Assembly: GCF_016405965.1 (NCBI RefSeq)
Contig: NZ_JAEFCD010000019.1
Span: 27,314 to 91,313 of the forward strand
Length of the DNA: 64,000 nt
DNA from: Alteromonas sp. IB21
GTDB lineage: Bacteria; Pseudomonadota; Gammaproteobacteria; Enterobacterales; Alteromonadaceae
Direction: 5' to 3'
The notes beneath the pieces were generated by a model. It saw only the letters and a list, made by a program, of their open reading frames with translations, was not told where the DNA came from and did no database searches. Both the position numbers and the translations under genes were made by a program. Shown piece after piece: positions 29,624-43,454 of the stretch; position 1 is the first letter of the stretch; each line of letters opens with the position of its first letter.

Positions 29624-31288
29624 ATGTCTTTGTGGAACCAATGCCTTGAAAGATTGCGTCAGGAATTACCAACGCAGCAATTTAGTATGTGGATACGACC
29701 GCTTGTTTGTGAGGAAGAGGGCGGTATGGTTTCCTTATATGCGCCAAATCGCTTTGTTCTTGATTGGGTAAGAGATAAGTACCTTAATAATATAACAGGC
29801 TTGCTAAGAGAATTTGCTGGCAATGACGCGCCGCAGTTGCGCTTAGAAGTGATGAGCCGTCACAGTAATGGCCGCTCACAGTCAGTAAGCGGAAATGTCT
29901 CTTCCTCATCAGGAAGCAGCGCTAATGCAGGTTATTCCGGGCAAAATACAGTTACAGGTAATCAAGGCTATCAGGGCAGCAATAGTTACGCACCTAATCA
30001 GCATGCCACGATTAACAATAATCATTCTTCTTCTCCCTATTCATCGACGCCAGCAACAGCTGGAGGTTCACCATCTGGGAACTATATCAATAACCAAGAA
30101 TCTGGTAATAGGGTAACGCCATCGTCTGCACCTAATCGACAATATGTTGATCACGGAGATCATGGGTCTAAGAATCAAGATCGCTACGATCCTAATCAAT
30201 ACGGTAATCAACAAACACGTTCATCTATGCAGCCAAAAGTGGTCCCGATCCCTGAGGCAATGAGACATAAGAGCAACATAAATCCTACTTATCAGTTCGA
30301 CAACTTTGTTGAAGGTAAATCTAATCAGCTTGCTCGTGCGGCTGCTACACAGGTAGCAAACAACCCTGGCGGTTCTTATAACCCGTTGTTTATATACGGT
30401 GGTACGGGTTTAGGTAAAACTCACCTTTTGCATGCAGTAGGTAATGGCATTGTTGCAAACAATGGCGACGCAAAAATCGTTTATATGCATTCTGAGCGAT
30501 TTGTGCAGGATATGGTTAAGGCACTACAAAATAACGCCATAGAAGACTTTAAGCGCTTCTATCGCAGTGTTGATGCGTTACTTATCGATGATATTCAATT
30601 CTTCGCTAATAAAGAGCGTTCACAAGAAGAGTTTTTTCATACCTTTAATGCGCTTTTAGAAGGTAACCAACAAATTATTCTTACCTCTGATAGATACCCT
30701 AAAGAGATTGATGGGGTAGAAGATAGATTGAAATCGCGTTTTGGTTGGGGCTTAACTATTGCTATCGAGCCGCCTGAACTCGAAACGCGAGTGGCTATTT
30801 TGATGCGCAAGGCTGCTGAAAATCGTATTCATTTACCTAATGAAGTGGCGTTCTTTATTGCCAAGCGTTTGCGTTCAAATGTACGTGAGCTCGAGGGCGC
30901 ACTTAACCGTGTAATTGCTAACGCAAACTTTACCGGTCGTCCTATTACCATAGATTTTGTGCGTGAAGCATTGAGAGATCTTCTCGCTTTGCAGGAAAAA
31001 CTGGTTACGGTTGATAATATTCAGAAAACAGTCGCAGATTATTATAAGATAAAAGTTGCTGATATTTTGTCTAAACGACGTAGTCGAAGTGTAGCGCGTC
31101 CCCGTCAGGTCGCTATGGCGTTAGCGAAAGAGCTCACTAACCACAGCCTTCCTGAACTCGGAAATGCATTTGGTGGGCGAGACCATACAACGGTTTTACA
31201 CGCATGTAGAAAAATACAGCAGCTAAGAGAAGAAAGTCATGATATAAAAGAAGACTATAAGAACCTCATTAGGACTTTGTCTTCCTAA
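29624..31288 (+). CDS. dnaA: Chromosomal replication initiator DnaA
   Basis: 554 residues, 87 longer than the 467 of E. coli. Domain I ([27 protein letters not shown]) is followed by a very long low-complexity domain II rich in Ser, Asn, Gly and Gln (~85-215). Domain III holds Walker A GGTGLGKT (259-266), Walker [10 protein letters not shown] and the AAA+ sensor motifs. Domain IV ends with the DnaA signature [15 protein letters not shown]. Because the E. coli P-loop is at 172-179, all the extra length lies before the ATPase domain. It binds the boxes in oriC and opens the unwinding element. Confidence 0.98.
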   Translation: MSLWNQCLERLRQELPTQQFSMWIRPLVCEEEGGMVSLYAPNRFVLDWVRDKYLNNITGLLREFAGNDAPQLRLEVMSRHSNGRSQSVSGNVSSSSGSSANAGYSGQNTVTGNQGYQGSNSYAPNQHATINNNHSSSPYSSTPATAGGSPSGNYINNQESGNRVTPSSAPNRQYVDHGDHGSKNQDRYDPNQYGNQQTRSSMQPKVVPIPEAMRHKSNINPTYQFDNFVEGKSNQLARAAATQVANNPGGSYNPLFIYGGTGLGKTHLLHAVGNGIVANNGDAKIVYMHSERFVQDMVKALQNNAIEDFKRFYRSVDALLIDDIQFFANKERSQEEFFHTFNALLEGNQQIILTSDRYPKEIDGVEDRLKSRFGWGLTIAIEPPELETRVAILMRKAAENRIHLPNEVAFFIAKRLRSNVRELEGALNRVIANANFTGRPITIDFVREALRDLLALQEKLVTVDNIQKTVADYYKIKVADILSKRRSRSVARPRQVAMALAKELTNHSLPELGNAFGGRDHTTVLHACRKIQQLREESHDIKEDYKNLIRTLSS

Positions 31289-31320
31289 CAACACGACCTT
31301 AGAGGCGAGATAGCACTGCG

Positions 31321-32421
31321 ATGAAATTTACTATAAGCCGTGAACAATTTTTACAACCCCTTCAGTTAGTGTCTGGCGCTGTAGAGCGCCGGCATACGTT
31401 GCCAATTCTTTCTAATGTGCTTATTAAAGTAAGTGAAGACGCACTTTGGCTTACAGGTACAGATTTAGAGGTCGAACTGATTTCTAGTGTAAAACTAGAA
31501 GGTGAGTTTACCGAAGGGGAAATTACTGTCCCTGCGAAAAAGTTATTCGATATCATTCGTGGTATTTCTGAGGGAACAGATATTCACTTCTCTCTTGATG
31601 GTAGCAAAGCACTTATTCGCGCAGGGCGAGGTCGTTATACACTATCTACGCTTTCTGCAAATGATTATCCTAATCTTGAAGATTGGGAAGGCGAAGTTGA
31701 ATTTGAATTAACGTGCAGCGACCTTAAACGTCTTATAGATGCAACAAGTTTCTCGATGGCTCAACAAGACGTTCGTTACTATCTGAACGGTATGTCCCTT
31801 GAAACGGAAGAAAATACTATTCGGACCGTTGCTACAGATGGACACCGTCTTGCACTTTGTCGTTTGAATTACGAGACCGCGCTTCCTTCACGTCAGGTAA
31901 TTATTCCTCGCAAAGGGGTGTTAGAAATATCACGCCTTATTAGTGAGGATGATAAATCTCTAAAGGTACAAATTGGTGCTAACCATTTACGCATTTTTTC
32001 GAATGATTTCATATTTACTTCGAAATTAGTTGATGGGCGCTTCCCTGACTATCGACGTGTGCTTCCGCAAAATGGCGATAAAGAAGTACTAGCGAGTAAA
32101 GCTGTGTTAAAAGACGCGTTTTCAAGAGCAGCTATCTTGTCTAATGAAAAGTTTAGAGGCGTGCGTTTAAACCTTTGTTCTGGCGAACTTAAAATTACGG
32201 CCAATAATCCTGAGCAAGAAGAAGCAGAAGAAATTGTTGATGTTCAGTATCAGGGTGACGATTTAGAGATTGGCTTTAACGTTGCCTACCTTATTGATGT
32301 ACTAAACGCGTTAGGGTCTGATGGCGTAAAAGTAAGTTTGTCAGACTCGAATGCTAGTGCTTTAATTGAAGATGACGCTGATGATGCTGCTTTATACGTA
32401 ATCATGCCAATGCGCCTGTGA
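31321..32421 (+). CDS. dnaN: DNA polymerase III beta sliding clamp
   Basis: 366 residues, same as E. coli. Three repeated clamp domains; start MKFTISREQFLQPLQLVSGAVERRHTLPIL and end VIMPMRL, where the C-terminal MPMRL is the family signature at the peptide-binding cleft. It forms the dimeric ring that tethers DNA polymerases. 32 bp after dnaA, same operon. Confidence 0.99.
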   Translation: MKFTISREQFLQPLQLVSGAVERRHTLPILSNVLIKVSEDALWLTGTDLEVELISSVKLEGEFTEGEITVPAKKLFDIIRGISEGTDIHFSLDGSKALIRAGRGRYTLSTLSANDYPNLEDWEGEVEFELTCSDLKRLIDATSFSMAQQDVRYYLNGMSLETEENTIRTVATDGHRLALCRLNYETALPSRQVIIPRKGVLEISRLISEDDKSLKVQIGANHLRIFSNDFIFTSKLVDGRFPDYRRVLPQNGDKEVLASKAVLKDAFSRAAILSNEKFRGVRLNLCSGELKITANNPEQEEAEEIVDVQYQGDDLEIGFNVAYLIDVLNALGSDGVKVSLSDSNASALIEDDADDAALYVIMPMRL

Positions 32422-32489
32422 AGCAAGTCGGTGTATGCTATTCCTCAGGGTAGTTAGTTAATTCTATATTGTTTAATGTCTTATTTCAG

Positions 32490-32525
32490 GAAGCGATTAA
32501 CAACAAAAGTTTATCGCTTCTTTTT
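32490..32525 (+). terminator. Intrinsic terminator between dnaN and recF
   Basis: GAAGCGAT (32490-32497) pairs with ATCGCTTC (32513-32520) and is followed by TTTTTATTTT. It would reduce recF expression relative to dnaN, in keeping with the low amounts of RecF needed. Confidence 0.85.
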
Positions 32526-32542
32526 ATTTTCAGCGTGACCTC

Positions 32543-36060
<3,518 letters not shown>

Positions 36061-36086
36061 TCTGGAGCTGAAATAGCCGTTAATTC

Positions 36087-36118
36087 AAAAGCGACCCAAA
36101 GGGTCGCTTTTTTTTTTC
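36087..36118 (+). terminator. Terminator of the dnaA-gyrB operon
   Basis: AAAAGCGACCC and GGGTCGCTTTT form an 11-bp stem followed by a run of nine or more T. Very strong intrinsic terminator. Confidence 0.95.
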
Positions 36119-36139
36119 GTACTTCAAACTATATTTCAC

Positions 36140-36583
36140 TTATAATTTTGAAACAACCAAAGCGACTTCCCCCGCACTTGCCGCTGTTGCTGTAAAGCGA
36201 TAGGTTCCAGTTGATGAAGGCGTAAATTGTAAGTTCTCTGAGCCTTGCTCACAGACCAAATAAACGGTAGAGCCTAACATTACGGGCTGACCCTTATATT
36301 TGCCGCCACAGCTCTGTGAGGGAGTCCATTTCGCATCTGACAATCTAAAGTCGTAGGGTTGGCCGTCAGCAATGAGCTCAACGTCAACAGTCCAACCTGA
36401 GCTTGAACGTTTGAACTTGTAGCTCGCATCGGCTTCCCACCAGTTAAATACACCTCTAAGAAACATGTTTTCAAACTGAATGCGAGGGACATCCGGTGCT
36501 ATCTCTGGGATCTTAAAGCTTCCACTGCTTGAACATGCCGAGAGAGCGATGCACATAGAAGCAATAGTTAATAACTTTTTCAC
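36140..36583 (-). CDS. Uncharacterised lipoprotein
   Basis: 147 residues from a GTG at 36581-36583 with GGAGA upstream; the longer ATG reading would overlap the glyS terminator. Signal peptide with lipobox Cys17 (IALSAC), so a lipid-anchored envelope protein. The mature part (about 130 residues) looks all-beta: IQFENMFLRGVFNWWEADASYKF, then two Cys (QSCGG, VCEQG) probably disulphide-bonded, and an end that resembles a carbohydrate-module or Ig-like strand (GTYRFTATAASAGEVALVV). A weak likeness to N-terminal modules of glycosidases (RGxFNxW) was noted; no function is claimed. Confidence 0.75.
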   Translation of the reverse strand: MKKLLTIASMCIALSACSSSGSFKIPEIAPDVPRIQFENMFLRGVFNWWEADASYKFKRSSSGWTVDVELIADGQPYDFRLSDAKWTPSQSCGGKYKGQPVMLGSTVYLVCEQGSENLQFTPSSTGTYRFTATAASAGEVALVVSKL

Positions 36584-36597
36584 AGCGTCTCCATTTA

Positions 36598-36630
36598 TGA
36601 AAAAGCCCAACATTGAAGCTGGGCTTTTCG
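36598..36630 (-). terminator. Terminator after glyS
   Basis: AAAAGCCCA and TGGGCTTTT pair with a 10-nt loop and T-runs. It lies ~45 bp past the glyS stop and directly upstream of the lipoprotein gene, which must then have its own weak promoter or depend on read-through. Confidence 0.85.
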
Positions 36631-36671
36631 TCTTTTGCGGTCTTAAACCACATTAACGTTTACTAGCTTAC

Positions 36672-38750
36672 TTACGACTTCGCGAGAATTGAAATATCTG
36701 CGGTAGTAAGGAAAAGTTGCCTTAAAAGCGACAGTAAAGCAAGTCGGTTATTTTTAACCGCTTCATCATCTGCCATTACCATTACGTTATCGAAGAAATT
36801 ATCGATTACATTACGCAGCGTAGCGAGGGCAGTTAATATGCGCGTATAGTCTTGTGTAGGTACGGCGCTTTGGACTTCCTTCTGTGCCGCTTTTAGCTCT
36901 TTATAAAGGGCTTTTTCAGCATCTTCTACTAATAGTGATTCATCAATATTAACAGTATCTGTCACTTCTACATTTTGCTTAGCAAGAATGTTTGCTACAC
37001 GCTTATTAGCGGCTGCTAATGCTTCAGCTTCATCCAATGCTCTGAACTTATCTACGGCATGAACGCGGGCTAAGTAATCAGCTGGCTTGGTGGGACGACG
37101 TGCAGCAACGGCTTGAATCACGTCAATGGCGATAGCTTGATCTTGTAAAAGCGCGGTGAAGCGACCTAGTACAAAATCAACAACCTGCGTTTGCATATCA
37201 GTATTTGTTAACTTGTCGCCATATACATCAATAGCTTTACCTACAAGGGCTTCAAGATCTAACGGTAGTGATAGCTCAGTGACAATACGTAAAACACCGA
37301 TTGCGGCACGACGAAGCGCAAAAGGGTCTTTATCACCCTTAGGTAATTGGCCTATACCGAAGATACCTACTAATGTATCTAGCTTGTCAGCTAGCGCAAC
37401 CGATGCGCTAACACCTGAACTAGGTAGCGCATCACCAGCAAAACGCGGCATGTATTGTTCATATAGCGCTTCTGCAACAGGTGCATCTTCACCGTCGTTC
37501 AGCGCATAGTATTTGCCCATAACGCCCTGAACATCTGGAAACTCCATCACCATGTTCGACATTAAGTCTGTTTTGGCAAGAAGACCAGCACGGGCTGCTT
37601 GTGTTTCATTCGCATCTATTTGCGAAGCAATAAACGCCGATAGGGCAGATATACGCTCAGACTTTTCTTTTAGCGTACCAAGCTGTTTTTGGAACAACAC
37701 GGTTTCTAAGCTTTCAAGGCGGCTTTCTAATGTTGTCTTTTTATCGCTGTTAAAGAAGAATTCGGCGTCTGCCAGGCGAGGGCGGATAACCTTTTCGTTA
37801 CCAGAAATAACTTGAGACGCATCGCGACTTTCGATATTCGTTACGAACAAGAAAGTGTTTGAAAGAGCACCGTTGCTATCTAGTAGCGGCACGTATTTCT
37901 GGTCGTCTTTCATTGTGTAGATAAGGGCTTCTTTTGGCACTTCTAAGAAAGCCTTATCAAACCCAGCTTGAAGTACAACAGGCCACTCTACGAGTGACGC
38001 AATCTCTTCAAGTAAGTCTTCGTTATAATCTGGTTTAAGTGACAAGCTTTGCGCGGCGTCTTCTAATTGCTGACGTACTTTGTCTTTGCGCGCTTCAAAA
38101 TCTGCTAGCACGTATTGTTGTTCTAGAGCCGAAGCGTAATTATCCGCATGATCGAGCTCAAAGCGTCCGTCACCATGGAAGCGGTGACCTTGAACAACGC
38201 GGTCGCTTGTTAGCCCTAATACCGGCACGTTAACCACTTCGCTACCGTAAAGCACGCAAAGGGTGTGAACAGGGCGTATAAACTGTGTATTGTAATTACC
38301 CCAACGCATTGGCTTTGGAATAGGCAGCTTGCTTACTGCCTGGTTGATTAGCCCTTCTAGTAGCTCAGCAACTGATTGTCCTGGAACCTGAGCTTTGTGA
38401 AGTAACCATTCACCTTTGTCAGTGACGAGCCGCTCTGCATCGGCTACATCAATGCCATTACCGCGCGCCCAGCCCTGAGCTGCTTTGGTAGGATTTCCGT
38501 CTGCATCAAATGCAGCCGACACTGCCGGGCCACGTTTTTCTACCACTTTGTCAGCTTGACCTTCGGCAAGGCCTGAAACATAAACAGCAAGGCGGCGAGG
38601 CGCTGCAAACCAACTAACCGAGTCAAAGTCTAGGTCCGCTTGTGTTAGCGCTGCTTCAAACTGTGTGGCGAAGGCTTCACCCAAAGATTTTAGCGCTTTT
38701 GGTGGTAACTCTTCAGTACCTAATTCAACTAAACAATTTTCTGTACGCAC
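36672..38750 (-). CDS. glyS: Glycyl-tRNA synthetase beta subunit
   Basis: 692 residues. The start [21 protein letters not shown], the [14 protein letters not shown] motif and the HD-like segment are typical, and the C-terminal anticodon-binding helical domain is complete. Together with GlyQ it forms the alpha2-beta2 bacterial enzyme that charges tRNA-Gly; the beta subunit binds the tRNA. Start 2 bp past the glyQ stop. Confidence 0.98.
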   Translation of the reverse strand: MRTENCLVELGTEELPPKALKSLGEAFATQFEAALTQADLDFDSVSWFAAPRRLAVYVSGLAEGQADKVVEKRGPAVSAAFDADGNPTKAAQGWARGNGIDVADAERLVTDKGEWLLHKAQVPGQSVAELLEGLINQAVSKLPIPKPMRWGNYNTQFIRPVHTLCVLYGSEVVNVPVLGLTSDRVVQGHRFHGDGRFELDHADNYASALEQQYVLADFEARKDKVRQQLEDAAQSLSLKPDYNEDLLEEIASLVEWPVVLQAGFDKAFLEVPKEALIYTMKDDQKYVPLLDSNGALSNTFLFVTNIESRDASQVISGNEKVIRPRLADAEFFFNSDKKTTLESRLESLETVLFQKQLGTLKEKSERISALSAFIASQIDANETQAARAGLLAKTDLMSNMVMEFPDVQGVMGKYYALNDGEDAPVAEALYEQYMPRFAGDALPSSGVSASVALADKLDTLVGIFGIGQLPKGDKDPFALRRAAIGVLRIVTELSLPLDLEALVGKAIDVYGDKLTNTDMQTQVVDFVLGRFTALLQDQAIAIDVIQAVAARRPTKPADYLARVHAVDKFRALDEAEALAAANKRVANILAKQNVEVTDTVNIDESLLVEDAEKALYKELKAAQKEVQSAVPTQDYTRILTALATLRNVIDNFFDNVMVMADDEAVKNNRLALLSLLRQLFLTTADISILAKS

Positions 38751-38752
38751 GC

Positions 38753-39658
38753 TTATGCCTCCTTGTTACATAGTGGGAAGCCTAATGCTTCACGCGCTTG
38801 GTAATAACTTTCTGCGCACGCTTTAGCTAAGGTTCTAACACGAAGAATGTAGCGCTGACGCTCGGTAACGGAGATAGCATGACGGGCATCAAGTAAATTA
38901 AATGCGTGAGACGCCTTCATTACTTGCTCGTAAGCAGGTAAAGGTAGGTTGTTTTCGATCAACTTTTTGCTTTCTGCTTCGCATTCGTCGAAAGTTCTAA
39001 ACAAGGCTTCAACATTGGCATGTTCGAAGTTATATGTCGACTGCTCAACTTCGTTCTGGTGGAATACATCACCATAGGTAACTTTACCCATAGGGCCGTC
39101 GGTCCAAACCAAGTCATAGATACTATCTACGCCTTGTACGTACATGGCGAGTCGCTCAAGACCGTAAGTAATTTCACCGGTAACAGGCTTACATTCAAGG
39201 CCGCCTACTTGCTGAAAGTACGTAAACTGTGTGACTTCCATACCGTTTAGCCATACTTCCCAGCCAAGACCCCAGGCGCCCAGCGTTGGCGACTCCCAGT
39301 TGTCTTCTACAAAGCGAATGTCGTGAACTAACGGATCAAAACCTAACTCTTTCAAAGAGCCCAAATACAACTCCTGAATGTTATCAGGTGAAGGCTTGAG
39401 CATTACTTGGAACTGATAATAATGCTGTAAGCGGTTTGGGTTTTCGCCATAACGACCATCAGTAGGTCGGCGGCATGGTTGAACATAGGCGCTACTCATT
39501 GGCTCTGGGCCCAAAGAACGTAAAAACGTCATAGGGTGAAATGTACCTGCACCCACTTCCATATCCAGAGGCTGAATAATAACGCAGCCCTGACGCGCCC
39601 AGTAATCTTGAAGCGCAAGGATCAACCCTTGAAAGGTCTTAATATCGTATTTCTGCAT
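38753..39658 (-). CDS. glyQ: Glycyl-tRNA synthetase alpha subunit
   Basis: 301 residues. Class II aminoacyl-tRNA synthetase catalytic subunit with family motifs [39 protein letters not shown] and [20 protein letters not shown]. It activates glycine with ATP. First gene of the glyQS operon. Confidence 0.99.
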   Translation of the reverse strand: MQKYDIKTFQGLILALQDYWARQGCVIIQPLDMEVGAGTFHPMTFLRSLGPEPMSSAYVQPCRRPTDGRYGENPNRLQHYYQFQVMLKPSPDNIQELYLGSLKELGFDPLVHDIRFVEDNWESPTLGAWGLGWEVWLNGMEVTQFTYFQQVGGLECKPVTGEITYGLERLAMYVQGVDSIYDLVWTDGPMGKVTYGDVFHQNEVEQSTYNFEHANVEALFRTFDECEAESKKLIENNLPLPAYEQVMKASHAFNLLDARHAISVTERQRYILRVRTLAKACAESYYQAREALGFPLCNKEA

Positions 39659-39804
39659 ACATCCGCTGCTTATTGGTTATCTGACTAAAAATAAAGGTGG
39701 GATAGTATACAATTTGTGAGGCATAGTATGTAGGTGTAAAGGGTGAAAAAACGTTACGAATAAAGCCCAATTGCCTGTACACAGTAAGGATTTAATCTTC
39801 ATTC

Positions 39805-40413
39805 ATGTCAAACCAACAGAAAACACAACAAAAAACACCTTTACACCGATGTGGCTGGGTGAGCAACGATCCTATCTATCTCGCTTATCACGATAACGAA
39901 TGGGGTGTACCGGAATTGGACAGTTGCGCACTATTTGCCAAGTTATGTCTTGATGGTCAACAGGCCGGTTTATCTTGGCTGACTATCTTAAAAAAACAGC
40001 AAAATTTTGAGCGCGCATTTCACCAGTTTGACCCTGAAAAAATAGCTTTGATGGGATCTTCTGATGTCGATAGGCTTATGCTTGATAGCGGAATAATAAG
40101 GAATAGGCTGAAAATAGAGTCGATTATCAAAAATGCCAAAGGGTTTCTTGCCATAGAAGAAACACAGCCGTTTAGCGAGTTTATTTGGCAGTTCACTGAA
40201 GGACGCACCGTTATTAATGCATGGGACGATTTCAAGCAAGCGCCGATTTTTACACAGACGTCTCAGGCGATGTCAAAAGCATTAAAAAAACGCGGCTTTA
40301 ATTTTGTAGGTGAAACGATTTGCTATGCGTTTATGCAGGCCGTTGGTATGGTTAACGATCATGAAGTAACATGTCATTGTTACGAGAAGACCTGTCAATT
40401 AGCTGTTAAGTGA
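39805..40413 (+). CDS. tag: DNA-3-methyladenine glycosylase I
   Basis: 202 residues. The HhH-superfamily enzyme of Tag type: RCGWVSNDPIYLAYHDNEWG with the zinc Cys and His at the N-terminus, GLSWLTILKKQQNFERAF with the base-pocket Trp/Glu, and the C-terminal zinc ligands in NDHEVTCHCYEKTC. It removes 3-methyladenine from alkylated DNA. Single gene, divergent from glyQ. Confidence 0.96.
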   Translation: MSNQQKTQQKTPLHRCGWVSNDPIYLAYHDNEWGVPELDSCALFAKLCLDGQQAGLSWLTILKKQQNFERAFHQFDPEKIALMGSSDVDRLMLDSGIIRNRLKIESIIKNAKGFLAIEETQPFSEFIWQFTEGRTVINAWDDFKQAPIFTQTSQAMSKALKKRGFNFVGETICYAFMQAVGMVNDHEVTCHCYEKTCQLAVK

Positions 40414-40535
40414 CATCGGTGATATCACATCACTAAATGACGTTGAAAGGCAATCACGTTAGTATAAGGGGGGCGTACACCATTGACCGAGTGCAATCTG
40501 CGCATCGGCCTAGGTTCAAAAACTAGAACAAATGT

Positions 40536-41006
40536 TCAACACACTTGTTTGTTTGCTATGAGTGTTTGGCAATAGGATTGCAACGGTGGAAGCTCTGCCA
40601 ATACTTTCGACTCGAACTCTGACTCGATTTGCTCTCGGGCTACGTCTTGCTTTTTACGTTCGCTTTTAGGCAGCTTTTGTCTTTCTTCCAAAACTGCAAA
40701 CCCACTTATTTCAGCGAAAAGCGCATAAATCTGTGGATACTGGTCCTTAAAATCTGGTGGCGTTTTAATTGGCAGTGCATTCAGCAAATTCACTATGCGG
40801 ATAACGCCTTCCGATAAATCGCATTGTTGCTGATCCATTGCTTTAGCAATAACAATAATACTATCGGTAATATTGGCTATTCTAGACTGTCTTGTGGCCT
40901 CCTGACGTGCCTTCTGCTGCTTCAAAAGAAACAACAGCTTACCTGCATAAAAACCTAACCCAACAATAATTAATAGTGCTATGCCTGAAAGTACTGCCCA
41001 AAGCAT
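40536..41006 (-). CDS. DUF2489-type membrane-anchored protein
   Basis: 156 residues. One N-terminal membrane helix (LSGIALLIIVGLGFYAGKLLFLL) followed by a helical cytoplasmic domain with SRIANITDSIIVIAKAMDQQQCDLSEGVIRI. It resembles the short DUF2489 proteins encoded next to yihI in several marine gammaproteobacteria. Function unknown. It ends 19 bp after yihI and is probably cotranscribed with it. Confidence 0.7.
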   Translation of the reverse strand: MLWAVLSGIALLIIVGLGFYAGKLLFLLKQQKARQEATRQSRIANITDSIIVIAKAMDQQQCDLSEGVIRIVNLLNALPIKTPPDFKDQYPQIYALFAEISGFAVLEERQKLPKSERKKQDVAREQIESEFESKVLAELPPLQSYCQTLIANKQVC

Positions 41007-41024
41007 GAATTGTTCCCGTTTTTA

Positions 41025-41528
41025 TTAATGCTTGAAGTCGTCAATGTTAATAGCGTCTAAATCGTCAAACGGATCCATATCATCGTCTTCATCGTCCTCT
41101 TCGACTATGCCAAGTAAATCACAAAGAATACGGTGACGGGCCATCTTTTCATCAACATAAGCCTGTTGTTCTCGAGTCAATGGTTTGTCGTCATCAAGCT
41201 TATCGAGTAAGTCAGATAGGCGCTGGTCAGCCTCTAGCGCAGCCAACTCTTGTGCTGGCGTCGCGAACTTTTTCTTTTGAACGGGTGTGGGGGTGACAGA
41301 CTTAACGAGCTGGATAGGCTTTTTACTGCCGTGGCGAGGATCTTTATTCTCTGCACTCTTTTTGCCAGTCACTTTTTTTTGTTCAACATTGTGGCGGTTA
41401 CCAGCAGGCTTGCCTTTATGCTTTTTCGGGCGAGGCGAGTCAGATTTGCGGTTTTCGCTAGGTTTAAAGTCAGGATCTTTTCGAACGCCGATTAAGCCGA
41501 CTTTACGAGATTTCTTTGAACGTGCCAT
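41025..41528 (-). CDS. yihI: Der GTPase-activating protein YihI
   Basis: 167 residues from ATG 41526-41528 (MARSKKSRKVG); an upstream in-frame ATG adds an unlikely hydrophobic leader. The N-terminal half is basic and disordered; the C-terminal half (LAALEADQRLSDLLDKLDDDKPLTREQQAYVDEKMARH) is the conserved helical part, and the tail is very acidic (VEEDDEDDDMDPFDDLDA). In E. coli YihI stimulates GTP hydrolysis by the ribosome-assembly GTPase Der. Confidence 0.9.
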   Translation of the reverse strand: MARSKKSRKVGLIGVRKDPDFKPSENRKSDSPRPKKHKGKPAGNRHNVEQKKVTGKKSAENKDPRHGSKKPIQLVKSVTPTPVQKKKFATPAQELAALEADQRLSDLLDKLDDDKPLTREQQAYVDEKMARHRILCDLLGIVEEDDEDDDMDPFDDLDAINIDDFKH

Positions 41529-41654
41529 AATTTCCAAATAACAAAGAGTGTGAAAAAACAGCGCCATTATAGCGCGAATTCATGCCTACGTATTGATCTT
41601 TGGGTTAGCAGTCGAAAATCAATGCACATAAATTTACGTATTCGATGTTTCGTT

Positions 41655-42302
41655 CTAGCGTTTTCTCATTAAAACTACATCGTTTTCCGGAAAACTCACG
41701 TCAAACCCATCTCTACGTGCTAAGAATTCGAAAGTATCCACACTGAAAAAACTAACGTGGGTAATATCATTCTTATAGTGCCAATTAGCGAAGCGTGCTT
41801 TATCGATAACTCGCTTTGTCATAATGGCAAGTACACCTTCTGAGGCTAGAAGTGTGGTAAACAATGCCCATTCTTTATGAGGAGTATGAAAGTGCTCAAT
41901 AGCTTCTGTGCACGTAATGATGTTGTATTGTTGTTCTAGCGCTTGAGGCATATTGGCATAGAAGGGGTCGTAAGTGTTCATTTTAATGCCTTCATCTTCT
42001 AGCATGCTCGCTAAAACTGGGGCAGGGCCACAGCCGAAATCTAACCCTCGTAGTTCTTTTGTCTTTAAGTCTTTGATAAAAAGCGTTAGTGGTGTCACAA
42101 GCTTCCTCAAAAACGTTCTGTAACCTTCATCTTCAAAGTTGTTTTCATGCAGATCATATTCTTGTTTTTCCTGTTCTTTAGATGGTAAGGAATCAGGAGC
42201 AACATAGACCAAGCTACAATTGTTACATTGATGGTAGTCACGTTTTTTATCACTGTGATAATGAGACGGTGGTGTAGAGCTTAAACATAAAGGGCAAGAC
42301 AT
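41655..42302 (-). CDS. Class I SAM-dependent methyltransferase with zinc-ribbon start
   Basis: 215 residues from ATG at 42302 (MSCPLCLSSTPPS). Two CxxC pairs (CPLC, CNNC) form a likely zinc ribbon at the N-terminus. Motif I is GLDFGCGPAPVLASML and a typical TCTEAIEHFHTPHKEW follows, as in Methyltransf_23 type enzymes. The substrate cannot be inferred. It lies just downstream of a strong minus-strand terminator, so it needs its own promoter or read-through. Confidence 0.8.
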   Translation of the reverse strand: MSCPLCLSSTPPSHYHSDKKRDYHQCNNCSLVYVAPDSLPSKEQEKQEYDLHENNFEDEGYRTFLRKLVTPLTLFIKDLKTKELRGLDFGCGPAPVLASMLEDEGIKMNTYDPFYANMPQALEQQYNIITCTEAIEHFHTPHKEWALFTTLLASEGVLAIMTKRVIDKARFANWHYKNDITHVSFFSVDTFEFLARRDGFDVSFPENDVVLMRKR

Positions 42303-42331
42303 AAAAAAGCAGGTAATTTGCAAAGTACTAG

Positions 42332-42366
42332 AAAAAGAAAAAGGTGATGGCTTTCACCATCACCTT
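42332..42366 (-). terminator. Strong minus-strand terminator
   Basis: AAGGTGATGG (42341-42350) pairs with CCATCACCTT (42357-42366), a 10-bp stem with a 6-nt loop; on the minus strand it is followed by TTTTTCTTTTT. It lies ~290 bp past the cytochrome c4 stop codon, far for a simple 3' end. Confidence 0.88.
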
Positions 42367-42575
42367 ACATTGTATGAGTGTCAATGACACCTCTCCCGTT
42401 ATACACATCTATGTGTATCTAACTTCCCTAGCTGTGCTCCCCTTATTTTTTTTGTTAGCAGAGCTGTATTGTTGTTTTTGGCCCTCGTGGCTCTTTATCC
42501 CGTCTTCCATGCTGCATTTTTATTATTATTCTTGTTATTTAGTCTGTAGGTTTTCAAAGGCCCCTACAAACTACG
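42332..42575 (-). ncRNA. Candidate structured small RNA between cytochrome c4 and methyltransferase genes
   Basis: On the minus strand a promoter-like pair TTGTAT (complement of 42603-42608) and TAATCT (complement of 42581-42586), 16 bp apart, would start a transcript near 42575. It would end at the strong terminator, about 244 nt. The stretch can fold into five successive hairpins: TGTAGG/CCTACA (42545-42568), AGCAGAGCT/AGCTGTGCT (42430-42465, one mismatch), ATACACAT/ATGTGTAT (42401-42418), GTGTC/GACAC (42378-42390) and the terminator. Four GGGA and one GGAA motif lie mostly between or in the loops. No coding frame with family features is present. Confidence 0.5.
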
Positions 42576-42656
42576 CCGTTAGATTACACGAATAATTTCA
42601 AAATACAACTTTTTTGGTAACAAAATTTTAACAACAATGCCTAATAACGGTCTCGC

Positions 42657-43280
42657 TTAGTGTAAGCCCGCGATATAGTTAGATAAAATCTCAATATCTT
42701 CATCGGTTAATTTCATTGCGATATCACGCATCATGCCATTCATATCGTTATGACGCTGGCCTGAACGGAATGCTTTAAGCTGCGAAGCTGTGTAAGTTGC
42801 GTGTTGACCGCTGATATTGGGGAAGCCAGCTAAACCCATACCGTTACCTTTCGGGCCATGACATGCGATACACGCTGTTACGCCTCTCGACTCGTCGCCG
42901 CCTTGGTAAAGTGCACGTCCAGCATCAACGTATTGCTCAGGTGTTTCGCCCGCTTTTGGCTCTTGGCTCGAGAAATAAGCTGCGAGGTCTTTCATGTCTT
43001 GTTCTGAAAGAGGAGCAGCCATACCGTTCATCACAGCATTGTTACGACCTTCTTCACCGCCCGTTTGAGAGGCCAGTTTAAATTCGGCTAATTGTTTAAC
43101 GATGTACTTCTCATGCTGGCCAGCAAGTTTTGGGTTCATGTCAATCATGCTGTTGCCATCAGGGCCATGACAGGCTGCACATACTGCAGATTTCGCTTTT
43201 CCTGCCTCGGCATCGCCTTCTGCTATCGCAGTTGCGCTTAAACCTAAAGACATACATACCAACAAACACAGTTTTTTCAT
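42657..43280 (-). CDS. Cytochrome c4, di-haem periplasmic electron carrier
   Basis: 207 residues from ATG 43278-43280. Signal peptide MKKLCLLVCMSLGLSATAIA, then two CxxCH haem sites, CAACH (34-38) and CIACH (137-141), in tandem c-type domains with matching MNGMAAPL and MNGMMRDIA axial-Met regions. Cytochrome c4 passes electrons to terminal oxidases in the periplasm. Its position next to engB is common in gammaproteobacteria. Confidence 0.95.
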   Translation of the reverse strand: MKKLCLLVCMSLGLSATAIAEGDAEAGKAKSAVCAACHGPDGNSMIDMNPKLAGQHEKYIVKQLAEFKLASQTGGEEGRNNAVMNGMAAPLSEQDMKDLAAYFSSQEPKAGETPEQYVDAGRALYQGGDESRGVTACIACHGPKGNGMGLAGFPNISGQHATYTASQLKAFRSGQRHNDMNGMMRDIAMKLTDEDIEILSNYIAGLH

Positions 43281-43454
43281 AATAAATCTCTTAAATGGAT
43301 CCAACGGCTCGCGTGATATACGTGATATCATGCGTATTTTACACATTTAACGCGTCAGAAAAACCTATTCCATGATAAAACTATGGTTTTTAGCTGGTTT
43401 ATTCATTAAATAACTGTAAACCAAAGGTTGTGACGCATGTTGAGGTTATTCTAG

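Noticed and set aside
42344..42595. 83-codon plus-strand frame opposite the small-RNA candidate
   Set aside because: It begins within the terminator stem, is Cys/Tyr/Phe-rich, and has no ribosome site or recognisable domain.
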